NCBI RefSeq assembly: GCF_013410105.1
Contig: NZ_JACCCJ010000002.1
Location: forward strand, 642,001-706,000
DNA length: 64,000 bases
DNA from: Sphingopyxis sp. JAI108
GTDB lineage: Bacteria > Pseudomonadota > Alphaproteobacteria > Sphingomonadales > Sphingomonadaceae
Direction: 5' to 3'
Positions 49,639-57,320 of this stretch are shown one piece after another (position 1 is the stretch's first letter; every line of letters starts with the position of its first letter). Made by a program: the position numbers and the translations under genes. The notes under the pieces were generated by a model, which saw nothing but the letters and a program-made list of their open reading frames with translations, had not been told where the DNA came from and made no database searches.

Positions 49639-50136
49639 ATGACGAACGGGGACCGGAAGATGGTGGTGATCGCGCGGCTGCGCGCCGCGCCCCTGGTGGG
49701 GTGGCAATTCGCGTGCGCGGTGCTGCTCGGCGTGCTGGCGGCGCGGCTGAACTGGGAGGGCGATCCCATCGATGCGCTGCGGTACATGATCTTCGGGCAG
49801 CCGCTGTTGCTGATCGGCATTGCCGCGGTGCTGACGGTGTGGGGCTATGTTTTCGGCATGTGGCGGCGGCGCGGCGCCTATCTGCGCCACGACGGGGTGA
49901 CGCTGTATCGCGGCGGCAGCGCGCGCTGGCCGCTCGTTCTGGTGAAGGGCGTGGTGGTGACGCGCGGCGAGACGGGGCTGCACTCGCTCCGGCTGGTCGT
50001 CGACGACGACAGCGAGGTCGCGCGCGAGCTGGTGAAGCTCTATATGCTCGAAGACCCGCCCGAAGTGGTGCGCGACGGGGTGATGTTCGCCGCGGCGCGC
50101 GCGAGCGGCGGGGTGCGGCCGGTTACGGTGCATTGA
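49639..50136 (+). CDS. Hypothetical membrane protein, 165 aa
   Basis: The product has two transmembrane helices (about residues 22-40 and 50-72) followed by a beta-rich cytoplasmic domain (YLRHDGVTLYRGGSARWPLVLVKGVVVTRGE), which resembles small PH-like bacterial domains. Its last 17 bases, CGGTTACGGTGCATTGA, occur again at 51140-51156. No family is recognised. Confidence 0.65.
   Translation: MTNGDRKMVVIARLRAAPLVGWQFACAVLLGVLAARLNWEGDPIDALRYMIFGQPLLLIGIAAVLTVWGYVFGMWRRRGAYLRHDGVTLYRGGSARWPLVLVKGVVVTRGETGLHSLRLVVDDDSEVARELVKLYMLEDPPEVVRDGVMFAAARASGGVRPVTVH
50120..50136 (+). repeat. 17-bp direct repeat, copy 1 (3' end of the 165-codon gene)
   Basis: CGGTTACGGTGCATTGA, including the stop codon of the 165-codon gene. 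The exact second copy at 51140-51156 stands 1020 bp away, with the helix-turn-helix gene between. Confidence 0.85.
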
Positions 50137-50186
50137 GGGGGGCGGGTCGGCCGACCGGCGGGTCCAAAGTTCAGCGAAGTTCAGCC

Positions 50187-50915
50187 TTATGACGCGTCCC
50201 GCGCCGGTATCGCCGCGGGGGCCGGGACCGCTTCGCCGCGCTCGTCTTCACTTGGGGCGTCGTCGCTTGCTGCGTCGCGATACCAGTGCGGCAGCGCCCC
50301 GCCGCACAGATCGGCCACCTCCAGCGCGACCGCGAGATCGGCGGGGGCCATCAGCGCGGCGGGCGCGGCGGGCGGTTCGGGGTGCAGATGGACCAGTGCC
50401 TCGGCCACCGGTGTGGCGGCGGGGGCGGTGATGCGGTCGGGGCCCGCCTCGCGAAACCGGTCGGGGCCATAGGCGCGCAGCAGGAACATCAGCAAGCGGT
50501 CGCTCTGGCGCAGGCGGCGGCCGACGCGGTTGCCGTCGCGGTCGAACACCGGCTCGTCGGTGCCGACCAGCGCGCGTTCGAAGGCGGCGTCGAGCAATTT
50601 CTTCGACGCAGCATCGATCGCCGCCGACCAGGCGCGGTCGAACGCCTCCGCCCCCGGCGCGCGGCGCAGGCGATAGGCGGAGGATTCGGACATATCGACG
50701 CAGCGCGCGGCGGTGGCGACCGAGCCGCTGTCGGCCAGCGCCTCGATGAAGGCGCGCTGTTTGTCGGGCGACCAGCCGTCCTTGCGGCGCTTTTTCAGCA
50801 CCGGCACCCATTCGTAAGCGGCGGGATCGTGGCCGTGCGCGTCGAGCGCGGGGACGGCATCGGCTGTGGGGGCGAGGGTCGCGCCGGGCGCGGGGATGGG
50901 GGCGATGTGGCTCAT
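50187..50915 (-). CDS. Helix-turn-helix protein, paralogue of the gene at 18764
   Basis: This 242-aa protein has KKRRKDGWSPDKQRAFIEAL and SGSVATAARCVDMSESSAYRLRRA (about residues 41-85), the same helix-turn-helix layout as the gene at 18764-19624 (DGWTEARTRTFLAVL and SGCVTDAARVAGMSRKAV). The C-terminal halves are rich in A, P and D and differ. The start ATG at 50915 lies 21 bp from the shared 16-bp motif. No catalytic domain is seen; the HTH resembles terminase small subunits and some IS regulators. Confidence 0.7.
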   Translation of the reverse strand: MSHIAPIPAPGATLAPTADAVPALDAHGHDPAAYEWVPVLKKRRKDGWSPDKQRAFIEALADSGSVATAARCVDMSESSAYRLRRAPGAEAFDRAWSAAIDAASKKLLDAAFERALVGTDEPVFDRDGNRVGRRLRQSDRLLMFLLRAYGPDRFREAGPDRITAPAATPVAEALVHLHPEPPAAPAALMAPADLAVALEVADLCGGALPHWYRDAASDDAPSEDERGEAVPAPAAIPARDAS

Positions 50916-50936
50916 CTGCCAGTTTGGAGCATGGCC

Positions 50937-50952
50937 GGATAATGTAGGAAAG
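50937..50952 (-). promoter_or_regulatory. 16-bp motif shared with the paralogue at 18764
   Basis: On the minus strand this is CTTTCCTACATTATCC, identical to 18694-18709. It lies 21 bp before the gene start. Confidence 0.65.
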
Positions 50953-51139
50953 GGGTTTTTTTGGTGGGGTGTGCGAAATAGGATTTGGGGGTGCGTGCGC
51001 GGGGTGGTGATTGGTTTCGCGCGAAGGCGCGAAGTTTATCCAGCGTCGTTACCGCGGATAAGGCAAGTGACTCGCCCGACTTGATCCAGCGTCTCGGCAG
51101 TTTGGGATTTCGTCCACCGTAATTCTGGTATGATGGGGT

Positions 51140-51156
51140 CGGTTACGGTGCATTGA
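51140..51156 (+). repeat. 17-bp direct repeat, copy 2
   Basis: CGGTTACGGTGCATTGA, identical to 50120-50136. It stands at the boundary with the low-GC nucleotidyltransferase block. Confidence 0.85.
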
Positions 51157-51185
51157 AGCTACGTCGAAAATACGGGTGAAATAAT

Positions 51186-51758
51186 CTAAATGGATTTACA
51201 GTATTCAGTTGCCTTTGACAGAGCTTCTACGGCAATATTAATTCGATCTTTGTCGTCCAAATTCCGGATATCTCTCCAACTCAAATTCCTAGTCAGAAAA
51301 AGAGACTGAAAATTTATCGGACTCCTAAGAAATATGGGGCTAGATTGTCCTTTTATAGATGATGCGACTACGAGTTTTGATACAAAAAATTTAAGAAAAA
51401 CTCTGCTACCGCTAAGTTCTTGATAGAGCATCGATGCAAGCTTTGCGTTTGATCCATCGTACAGTGTTAAATGCGGGTTGTAGGGATAGTCAGGCTTGCT
51501 CCATACTTCCACTAGATCAGCAGCTCCAATTCTCAGGAAGACGGTGTTTTGCCCATGCTCGAAAAAATTTCCCGCACCTAGAACTGAGACCTTTTTTACA
51601 TAAGCGCGCTTCTTGGGAAGGTTTCTGGTTGACGAAAATGGTCCTGCCAAAGTCACATGAGCTTCCCATTTTTCTTCCGGGTTAAGCGCAAAGATCGCAA
51701 GATTCAGAAAGTTCGCCAAAGTGGGGTCTTCAATGGTCATAAACAAAAAATATCTCAT
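51186..51758 (-). CDS. 2H phosphoesterase-like protein
   Basis: This 190-aa protein has the two HxT motifs of the 2H superfamily: HVTLAGPF (His34, Thr36) and NPHLTLYDG (His96, Thr98), at the usual distance. Members cleave 2',5' or cyclic phosphodiester bonds. It follows the nucleotidyltransferase stop after a single base (TAAcATG), so translation is coupled. GC is far below that of the chromosome. The C-terminal 60 residues do not match known 2H enzymes. Which nucleotide it would act on is unknown. Confidence 0.75.
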   Translation of the reverse strand: MRYFLFMTIEDPTLANFLNLAIFALNPEEKWEAHVTLAGPFSSTRNLPKKRAYVKKVSVLGAGNFFEHGQNTVFLRIGAADLVEVWSKPDYPYNPHLTLYDGSNAKLASMLYQELSGSRVFLKFFVSKLVVASSIKGQSSPIFLRSPINFQSLFLTRNLSWRDIRNLDDKDRINIAVEALSKATEYCKSI

Positions 51759-51759
51759 G

Positions 51760-52749
51760 TTAAATGACCAAATACCTTAAGTATTTATTCTCTTCAGCAA
51801 TGTGATGAACAACAGAATACATATTTGAGACAAATTTTCTTCCATGAGAGAAGGCTACGTCTCGATTTGATCTATCTGAAATCCAAGATAGAACTTCAGC
51901 CTTTGGCTTTCCAACAGCCTCAAGGAACCAAGCGTACTCAGCCAGCAGGCCCTCAATGTTAGGCGCTAGATTCGGCGACTTGGTTGAAATCGCTCGAAGT
52001 CGATCTAGTGGAGTGGTGCGGCACACTTCCATTACGTTATCTTGCGAAACCGCAGGGCCAAAAGACATTAGCAATGCAATGAAGCTGAAGCATATGTTGA
52101 GGCGGCTGAATCTTAGTTTTAGGTTTGATAGGTGGCCTTTGGCGCGCTTTTCTTCATCTGCGCTACGCCACTCGCGCCCGTTTTCATAGTTCAAGCAGAG
52201 GGTTCTCCAGAACCTCAAAACATCGTTAAGCAAAAATATCGGTTTGAAGTCTTCATTATGGCTATGGAAATCGGTAAAGTATCTATTTATTACTTGATAT
52301 CTAAATTCATCGAATAGGGATTCATTGTATATGTATTTGCTTTCTAAAAGAAGGAGCATTCGTGCAGTGAGGGCGTTGTGATAGTCGTCCTCTCTTCCGC
52401 CAATATGTTCTACCACGTCATTTATATGTAGGAACTTCAAATATTCCCCGTCGTTTGAAAAGTCAGGGAAATCTGCTTCTTTGCTGGCTACTATAACAGA
52501 ATTGAGGATTTTCACGTCGCGTATTCTCGACAAGCACTTGTCGTTGGCGCTTCCAGTCAAAAAGAAAAACGCATCCAAGTCGGAAGCCGGATTGGCTTCC
52601 AAACGGGCTAAAGATCCAGTGGCGTAAATGCACAGGCCCGGTTCGCTATCGGGTGGATCAACTTCGCTCAAACGCGTTGCCAAATCCTCTCGCAGGCGAC
52701 TCAGGCGCGCAAAAGAATCGCTCCTTCTAGTCTCAAGGAACTCCACCAT
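51760..52749 (-). CDS. Nucleotidyltransferase-like protein (GS-D-D type)
   Basis: This 329-aa protein has a nucleotidyltransferase signature, ATGSLARLEANPASDLDAFFFL: Gly45-Ser46 and Asp57/Asp59, the pol-beta-type metal site. The rest is helical and not recognised (DFKPIFLLNDVLRFWRTLCLNYE; RFSRLNICFSFIALL). The start ATG 52749 lies directly against GGGGGAGG, so GTG 52746 may be used instead. GC is low and codons ending in A or T are common, which points to recent acquisition. It forms a pair with the 2H gene. Confidence 0.75.
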   Translation of the reverse strand: MVEFLETRRSDSFARLSRLREDLATRLSEVDPPDSEPGLCIYATGSLARLEANPASDLDAFFFLTGSANDKCLSRIRDVKILNSVIVASKEADFPDFSNDGEYLKFLHINDVVEHIGGREDDYHNALTARMLLLLESKYIYNESLFDEFRYQVINRYFTDFHSHNEDFKPIFLLNDVLRFWRTLCLNYENGREWRSADEEKRAKGHLSNLKLRFSRLNICFSFIALLMSFGPAVSQDNVMEVCRTTPLDRLRAISTKSPNLAPNIEGLLAEYAWFLEAVGKPKAEVLSWISDRSNRDVAFSHGRKFVSNMYSVVHHIAEENKYLRYLVI

Positions 52750-52819
52750 CCTCCCCCTCTATTTTCGTTTTCATTATCCTTTTCGATGCCGGTCTTTTGA
52801 CTTTGTGTAAAGATGGAGA

Positions 52820-53047
52820 TTAAACCGAAAACCCCCCAGCATTGCGCCGGTTCGAGTTCGCCGCCAGCACCTTCTTGCCCTGCGGGGTCAGCGCCCATTT
52901 GGCGCCCTGTTTGACCACCAGACCCAGCGTGACGAGTTCGTCGCGCACGGGGTCGGTGGGGAGTTGGGGGCGGCGGTTCGAGAGGCCTTCGAGGCTCGCG
53001 CGCTGCGGCTGGCTGAGGATCAGGAGTTTGGGTTTCTTTTCGGTCAT
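52820..53047 (-). CDS. Small hypothetical protein, 75 aa
   Basis: The 75-aa product starts MTEKKPKLLILSQPQRASLEGL and has a winged-helix-like closing pattern (LVTLGLVVKQGAKWALTPQGKKVLAA) resembling small transcription regulators. ATG 53047 has an AGAGG site. It lies between the low-GC pair and the nrd operon. No known family. Confidence 0.6.
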   Translation of the reverse strand: MTEKKPKLLILSQPQRASLEGLSNRRPQLPTDPVRDELVTLGLVVKQGAKWALTPQGKKVLAANSNRRNAGGFSV

Positions 53048-53111
53048 TTTGGCCTCTGACTTCTTGTTCTGTGTCGTGGGGGTGGCGCCTGTGCCCTCCC
53101 CGCGGCGACTA

Positions 53112-53158
53112 GGGAGCAAGCTCCCAAGTCTTGCTGCCCCTCCCGCAAGCGGGAGGGG
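53112..53158. repeat. Two-hairpin repeat downstream of nrdB
   Basis: Hairpin 1 is GGGAGC-AA-GCTCCC (53112-53125) and hairpin 2 has arms CCCCTCCCGC / GCGGGAGGGG (53137-53158), with an 11-base spacer that includes GTCTT. Its stems covary with those at 63619-63667. Confidence 0.85.
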
Positions 53159-53169
53159 TTTGGAGTCGC

Positions 53170-54234
53170 TTACTCTGCGGCGATGCCGGCTTTGGCGAAC
53201 ATGTCTTCGCCGTCGTTTTCGGCGTTGCCCGCGGGGGCGGCGTCTTCGCTGGTCCTGGCCTTCTTGCGGCTGTCGAAGCTGGTCCAGACGGTGTTCCAGT
53301 CGCCGCGCGTCGCGCCCTTGCTGTATTCGGTCGCGCGCGTTTCGAAGAAGTTGGCGTGCTCGACGCCGTTCAAGAGCGGGGCGAGCCAGGGGAGGGGGTG
53401 TTCGTCGATCATGTAGATCGGCTGGAAGCCGAGCTGGCCCAGGCGCCAGTCGGCGATGTAGCGGATGTAGCGCTTGATCTCCTTGGGCGTCATGCCGGGG
53501 ACGGGGCCCTGTTCGAACGCGAGGTCGATGAACGCATCCTCGAGCCGCACCGTTTTCTGGCAGGTGTCGATGATGTCTTCCCTCACCGCCTTGGTCAGGC
53601 AGTCGCGTTCCTTGGTGAAGGTGTGGAACAGCTTGATGATGCCTTCGCAGTGGAGGCTTTCGTCGCGGATCGACCAGCTGACGATCTGGCCCATGCCCTT
53701 CATCTTGTTGAAGCGCGGGAAGTTCATCAGCATCGCGAAGCTGGCGAAGAGCTGAAGCCCCTCGGTAAAGCCGCCGAACATCGCGAGGGTGCGCGCGATA
53801 TCCTCGTCATTCTCGACGCCGAAGGTGCCCATATAGTCGTGCTTGGCGCGCATCTCGTCATATTCGAGGAACATGCCATATTCGCTCTCGGGCATGCCGA
53901 TGGTGTCGAGCAGGTGGCTGTACGCCGCGATGTGCACCGTCTCCATGTTGCTGAACGCGGTCAGCATCATCTTGATCTCGGTCGGCTTGAACACGCTGCC
54001 ATATTTTTCGTGGTAGCAATCCTGCACCTCGATATCGGCCTGGGTGAAGAAGCGGAAAATCTGCGTGAGCAGGTTGCGTTCATGGTCGCTGATCTTTTGC
54101 GCCCAGTCGCGGCAATCCTCGCCCAGCGGCACTTCCTCCGGAACCCAGTGGATCTGCTGCTGGCGCTTCCAGAAATCGAACGCCCAGGGATATTCGAAGG
54201 GCTTGTAGGTCTTGCGGGCTTCTAACAGCGGCAT
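53170..54234 (-). CDS. nrdB: Ribonucleoside-diphosphate reductase small subunit (class Ia)
   Basis: This 354-aa protein holds the diiron-tyrosyl radical. METVHIAAYSHLLD supplies Glu, His and the radical Tyr; EGLQLFASF and RDESLHCEG supply the other Glu and His ligands. It passes the radical to NrdA to make deoxyribonucleotides. The C-terminus ends GIAAE after an acidic tail that should bind NrdA. It is the last gene of the unit that starts with nrdA, after the small SPFH-like gene. Confidence 0.97.
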   Translation of the reverse strand: MPLLEARKTYKPFEYPWAFDFWKRQQQIHWVPEEVPLGEDCRDWAQKISDHERNLLTQIFRFFTQADIEVQDCYHEKYGSVFKPTEIKMMLTAFSNMETVHIAAYSHLLDTIGMPESEYGMFLEYDEMRAKHDYMGTFGVENDEDIARTLAMFGGFTEGLQLFASFAMLMNFPRFNKMKGMGQIVSWSIRDESLHCEGIIKLFHTFTKERDCLTKAVREDIIDTCQKTVRLEDAFIDLAFEQGPVPGMTPKEIKRYIRYIADWRLGQLGFQPIYMIDEHPLPWLAPLLNGVEHANFFETRATEYSKGATRGDWNTVWTSFDSRKKARTSEDAAPAGNAENDGEDMFAKAGIAAE

Positions 54235-54258
54235 GGCGGACTTCCTTGAGACAGGCGG

Positions 54259-54651
54259 TTATTGGGGGGCGAGGCGGCGGGCTTCGGTAACGGGAAGGCC
54301 GCCCTCGGTCGGGACATAGATCAGCGAGGCACGCGACGATTCGAGCGCCTGGATTTGCAAATAGCGCAGATAGCCTTCGGGGCCGCCGAGGCTGTTCTGC
54401 AGGATCGCGTTCGCTTCGGCCGCGCCCTTGGCACGGATGACCTCGGCCTCGGCGAGCGAGATGGCGCTTTCCTTCTTGGCGCGCGCCTCGAGGATTGCGA
54501 CCTGCCGCGACGATTGCGCTTCGGCCAAGGCGGCCTCACCGGCCAGCCGCTGCGAATAGACGCGGTATTGCGGGTATCCGATCAGTACAACCAGCAGCAC
54601 AACCACTGCCGCCCCGATGGCCGCCAGGGTGCAACCGGCGTTCTTGTTCAT
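54259..54651 (-). CDS. Small SPFH/prohibitin-like membrane protein
   Basis: This 130-aa protein has one N-terminal transmembrane helix (about residues 7-27) and a coiled-coil region (AEAQSSRQVAILEARAKKES, then AEVIRAKGAAEANAILQNSLGG) that matches the C-terminal part of SPFH/HflC-type membrane protease subunits. The N-terminal SPFH core is absent, so it is a fragment or a short variant. It lies between nrdA and nrdB, 10 bp after nrdA, and reads the same way. Role in the operon is unknown. Confidence 0.7.
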   Translation of the reverse strand: MNKNAGCTLAAIGAAVVVLLVVLIGYPQYRVYSQRLAGEAALAEAQSSRQVAILEARAKKESAISLAEAEVIRAKGAAEANAILQNSLGGPEGYLRYLQIQALESSRASLIYVPTEGGLPVTEARRLAPQ

Positions 54652-54661
54652 CGGCCAGTCC

Positions 54662-56599
54662 TCACTGGCACGCGAGACACTCGTCATAATCGGTGGTCGC
54701 GAGTTCGAATTTCGCGGCCTCGGGCGTGTTGTCGGCCTCGACCCCGCCCGCGAAGCCGGCGCGCTGGACCGACTTCGAGCGGAGATAATAGAGCGATTTG
54801 ATGCCGAGTTCCCACGCGCGATAGTGGAGCATGAGCAGATCCCATTTCTCGACGTCCGCCGGGATGAACAGGTTCAGCGATGCCGCCTGATCGATGTACG
54901 GCGTGCGGTCGGCGGCGAGCTCGAGCAGCCAGCGCTGGTCGATCTCGAAGCTCGTCTTGTAGCAATCCTTCTCGTCCTGCGACAGGAAGTCGAGGTGCTG
55001 GACGCTGCCGCCGCGTTCGAGGATCGAGTTCCACACCGCGTCGCTGTTCTTCGCCTTGTCGACGAGCAGGGCTTCGAGGTGCGGGTTGCGGATCGAGAAG
55101 CTGCCCGAGAGCGTCTTGTGCGTGTAGATGTTCGCGGGGATCGGCTCGATGCACGCGCTGGTGCCGCCGCAGATGATCGAGATCGACGCGGTCGGCGCGA
55201 TCGCCATCTTGCAGCTGAAGCGCTCCATCACGCCCTGATCGGCGGCGTCGGGGCAGGGGCCGCGCTCGTTGGCGAGCAGCATCGACGCCTGATCGACCTG
55301 CGCGCGGATATGCTTGAAAACGCGCAGGTTCGACGATTTCGCCATCGCGCCCTCGAACGGCAGGCCGCGCGCCTGGAGGAAGCTGTGGAAGCCCATGACG
55401 CCGAGGCCGACCGAGCGTTCGCGGCTAGCGCTATATTTGGCGCGCGCCATTTCGGGCGGGGCGCGGTCGATATAGTCCTGGAGGACATTGTCGAGCATGC
55501 GCATGACATCCTCGATGAACAATTTGTCGCCGTTCCACTCGTCCCAGGTTTCGAGATTGAGCGACGAGAGGCAGCAGACCGCGGTGCGATCGTTGCCGAG
55601 ATGGTCGCGGCCGGTGGGGAGGGTGATTTCCGAGCAGAGGTTCGAGGTGGTGACCTTGAGCCCGAGGTCGCGATGATGCTTGGGCATCATGCGGTTCACC
55701 TGATCGATGAAGATGATGTAGGGCTCGCCGGTCGCGAGGCGCGTTTCGACGAGCTTCTGGAAGAGCGAGCGCGCGTCGACGGTGCCGCGGACGCTCTGGT
55801 CCTTGGGGCTGCGCAGGTTGAATTCGGCGCCGTCGCGGACGGCCTCCATGAACTCGTCGGTGATGAGGACGCCGTGGTGGAGGTTGAGCGCCTTGCGGTT
55901 GAAGTCGCCCGACGGCTTGCGCACCTCGAGAAACTCCTCGATCTCGGGATGCGAGACGTCGAGATAGCAGGCGGCCGAACCGCGGCGGAGCGAGCCCTGC
56001 GAAATCGCGAGCGTGAGGCTGTCCATCACGCGGACGAAGGGAATGATGCCGCTGGTCTTGCCGTTGAGGCCCACGGGTTCGCCGATGCCGCGCACCGCGC
56101 CCCAATAGGTGCCGATGCCGCCGCCGCGGCTGGCGAGCCAGACATTCTCGTTCCACGTGCCGACGATACCCTCGAGGCTGTCGTCGACCGAGTTCAGATA
56201 GCAGCTGATCGGCAGGCCGCGGCCGGTGCCGCCGTTCGACAGCACGGGGGTCGCGGGCATGAACCACAGCTTCGAGATATAGTCGTAGAGGCGCTGCGCA
56301 TGATCCTGATCGTCGGCATAGGCGTCGGCGACGCGCGCGAAGAGATCCTGATAGGATTCGCCGGGAAGCAGATAGCGGTCCTGCAGCGTTTCCTTGCCGA
56401 AATCGGTGAGCAGCGCGTCGCGGCTCGCATCGGTGACGATGGCGAACCGGCGCGCGTGGACCTTCGCCTCGCCGCCGTCGTTCAGCTTCACGGGCGCCGA
56501 ATCATCCTTCGACTCACTTGCCGCTGGAGCGTCATTCTTCGCCAGTTCCATCGTCGCCACGTCGCTCGTCTCCACCCGTTCGCTTTCCCGAAAATCCAT
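54662..56599 (-). CDS. nrdA: Ribonucleoside-diphosphate reductase large subunit (class Ia)
   Basis: This 645-aa enzyme reduces ribonucleotides to deoxyribonucleotides. The active-site cysteines are in ISCYLNSVDD, TTSNLCSEITLP (with Asn and Glu of the triad) and CCLSSLN, and the C-terminal redox pair is in DECLACQ. It lacks a full N-terminal ATP cone, so it probably has no dATP activity switch. ATG 56599 (MDFRESERVE) is chosen. Two NrdR-like boxes stand 180-226 bp upstream. Confidence 0.97.
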   Translation of the reverse strand: MDFRESERVETSDVATMELAKNDAPAASESKDDSAPVKLNDGGEAKVHARRFAIVTDASRDALLTDFGKETLQDRYLLPGESYQDLFARVADAYADDQDHAQRLYDYISKLWFMPATPVLSNGGTGRGLPISCYLNSVDDSLEGIVGTWNENVWLASRGGGIGTYWGAVRGIGEPVGLNGKTSGIIPFVRVMDSLTLAISQGSLRRGSAACYLDVSHPEIEEFLEVRKPSGDFNRKALNLHHGVLITDEFMEAVRDGAEFNLRSPKDQSVRGTVDARSLFQKLVETRLATGEPYIIFIDQVNRMMPKHHRDLGLKVTTSNLCSEITLPTGRDHLGNDRTAVCCLSSLNLETWDEWNGDKLFIEDVMRMLDNVLQDYIDRAPPEMARAKYSASRERSVGLGVMGFHSFLQARGLPFEGAMAKSSNLRVFKHIRAQVDQASMLLANERGPCPDAADQGVMERFSCKMAIAPTASISIICGGTSACIEPIPANIYTHKTLSGSFSIRNPHLEALLVDKAKNSDAVWNSILERGGSVQHLDFLSQDEKDCYKTSFEIDQRWLLELAADRTPYIDQAASLNLFIPADVEKWDLLMLHYRAWELGIKSLYYLRSKSVQRAGFAGGVEADNTPEAAKFELATTDYDECLACQ

Positions 56600-56777
56600 T
56601 GCATTCGCCCCCGATCTGACCGCGCACATGGGTGCGCTTGTTCCTGTCTTGTTCGACTCAGGGCGAAGCCCCGATCCTAGCATCTAAACCCGTCCACGGG
56701 GCACTTTTTTTGGGCGCAGTCAGGGTTTTTCCGGGTCCATATGCAATGGACGACGGAAATCCGCCACTTACAGCCTG

Positions 56778-56793
56778 ATACAATTTATTGGGG
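56778..56793 (-). promoter_or_regulatory. NrdR-box-like site 1
   Basis: ATACAATTTATTGGGG matches about 12 of 16 positions of the NrdR consensus ACACWATATWTTGTGT. The second box starts 32 bp away, which is the spacing known for NrdR pairs. Confidence 0.6.
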
Positions 56794-56809
56794 TGCCCCC
56801 GTGGTTGAC

Positions 56810-56825
56810 CCACCACCTATAGTGC
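56810..56825 (-). promoter_or_regulatory. NrdR-box-like site 2
   Basis: CCACCACCTATAGTGC matches about 11 of 16 consensus positions and lies three helical turns from site 1, so both could be bound on one face of the DNA. Confidence 0.55.
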
Positions 56826-57104
56826 CACGTCGGCGCGACGATGCAAGACGGTAAATGACAGTTCGGGGACTCAACTCGTCGATAATTTGATTCGTCTCGT
56901 CGCCCCAGATGCTCGCGCCACGGGCGCAGCGCCAGCCTTTCCGCGGGTTTGCGCGGCAAGCAGCGGATATGGGTGGCGGCCCGAAATTTTTTCGATCGGG
57001 AAGAAGGGCTTGCCGCGATGTCACGTTGGCGCCGAAGCGCGAAGCGACGAGGGCGCGGGCGGGTTTCGCACGGCGCCGCACAGATCGGCGCCGGACAAAA
57101 AGAA

Positions 57105-57129
57105 AGGGCCCCGGCGATGCCGGAGCCCT
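57105..57129 (-). terminator. Terminator of the 20-codon gene
   Basis: An 11-bp stem with one mismatch (AGGGCCCCGGC-GAT-GCCGG...) is followed on the minus strand by TTTCTTTTT. It stands 20 bp past the stop codon. Confidence 0.85.
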
Positions 57130-57149
57130 GTCCTTAATTTGTTTCCGAG

Positions 57150-57212
57150 TTAGGCCTGACCGCCACCGTTGCCGGTGCCGCCGCCACCCAGAAATTTCCA
57201 AAACCAACCCAT
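57150..57212 (-). CDS. 20-aa peptide gene (mini transcription unit)
   Basis: The product is MGWFWKFLGGGGTGNGGGQA: an aromatic amphipathic start and a glycine-rich end. AGGAG lies 7-8 bp before ATG 57212, and the unit has its own terminator at 57105-57129. A perfect 7-bp palindrome (TACCTTA-5-TAAGGTA) stands 50 bp upstream and is overlapped by a CtrA-like half-site. It could be a membrane-active or sorting peptide, or a leader peptide for control. Nothing is known of such a peptide. Confidence 0.6.
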   Translation of the reverse strand: MGWFWKFLGGGGTGNGGGQA

Positions 57213-57261
57213 TTCAGATCTCCTGTTGGCACTGCCCATACGGAACAGTTAACGGAGCATA

Positions 57262-57280
57262 TACCTTAATTAGTAAGGTA
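57262..57280. promoter_or_regulatory. Palindromic operator before the 20-codon gene
   Basis: TACCTTA-ATTAG-TAAGGTA is a perfect 7-bp inverted repeat in an AT-rich island. Next to it at 57279-57294 is TAAA-N7-TTAAC, one base from the CtrA consensus TTAA-N7-TTAAC, with a GAGTC methylation site in the spacer. Confidence 0.5.
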
Positions 57281-57320
57281 AATCGAGTCTTAACTATAAA
57301 CATTGCCGCCAATCTGGCAG

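Larger units (their letters stand above)
56600..57104. other. Intergenic region before nrdA with two NrdR-like boxes
   Basis: About 500 bp hold no convincing gene. Near the middle lie two 16-bp boxes at 56778 and 56810. The rest includes a GC-rich stretch (56900-57100) where an antisense-type open frame is present but has no ribosome site. Confidence 0.7.

Noticed and set aside
54617..56680. 687-codon plus-strand frame
   Set aside because: It is antisense to nrdA and has no recognisable domain.
56785..57207. 140-codon minus-strand frame before nrdA
   Set aside because: It covers the NrdR-like boxes and the terminator of the 20-codon gene, has no ribosome site, and its product is an arginine-rich low-complexity chain.
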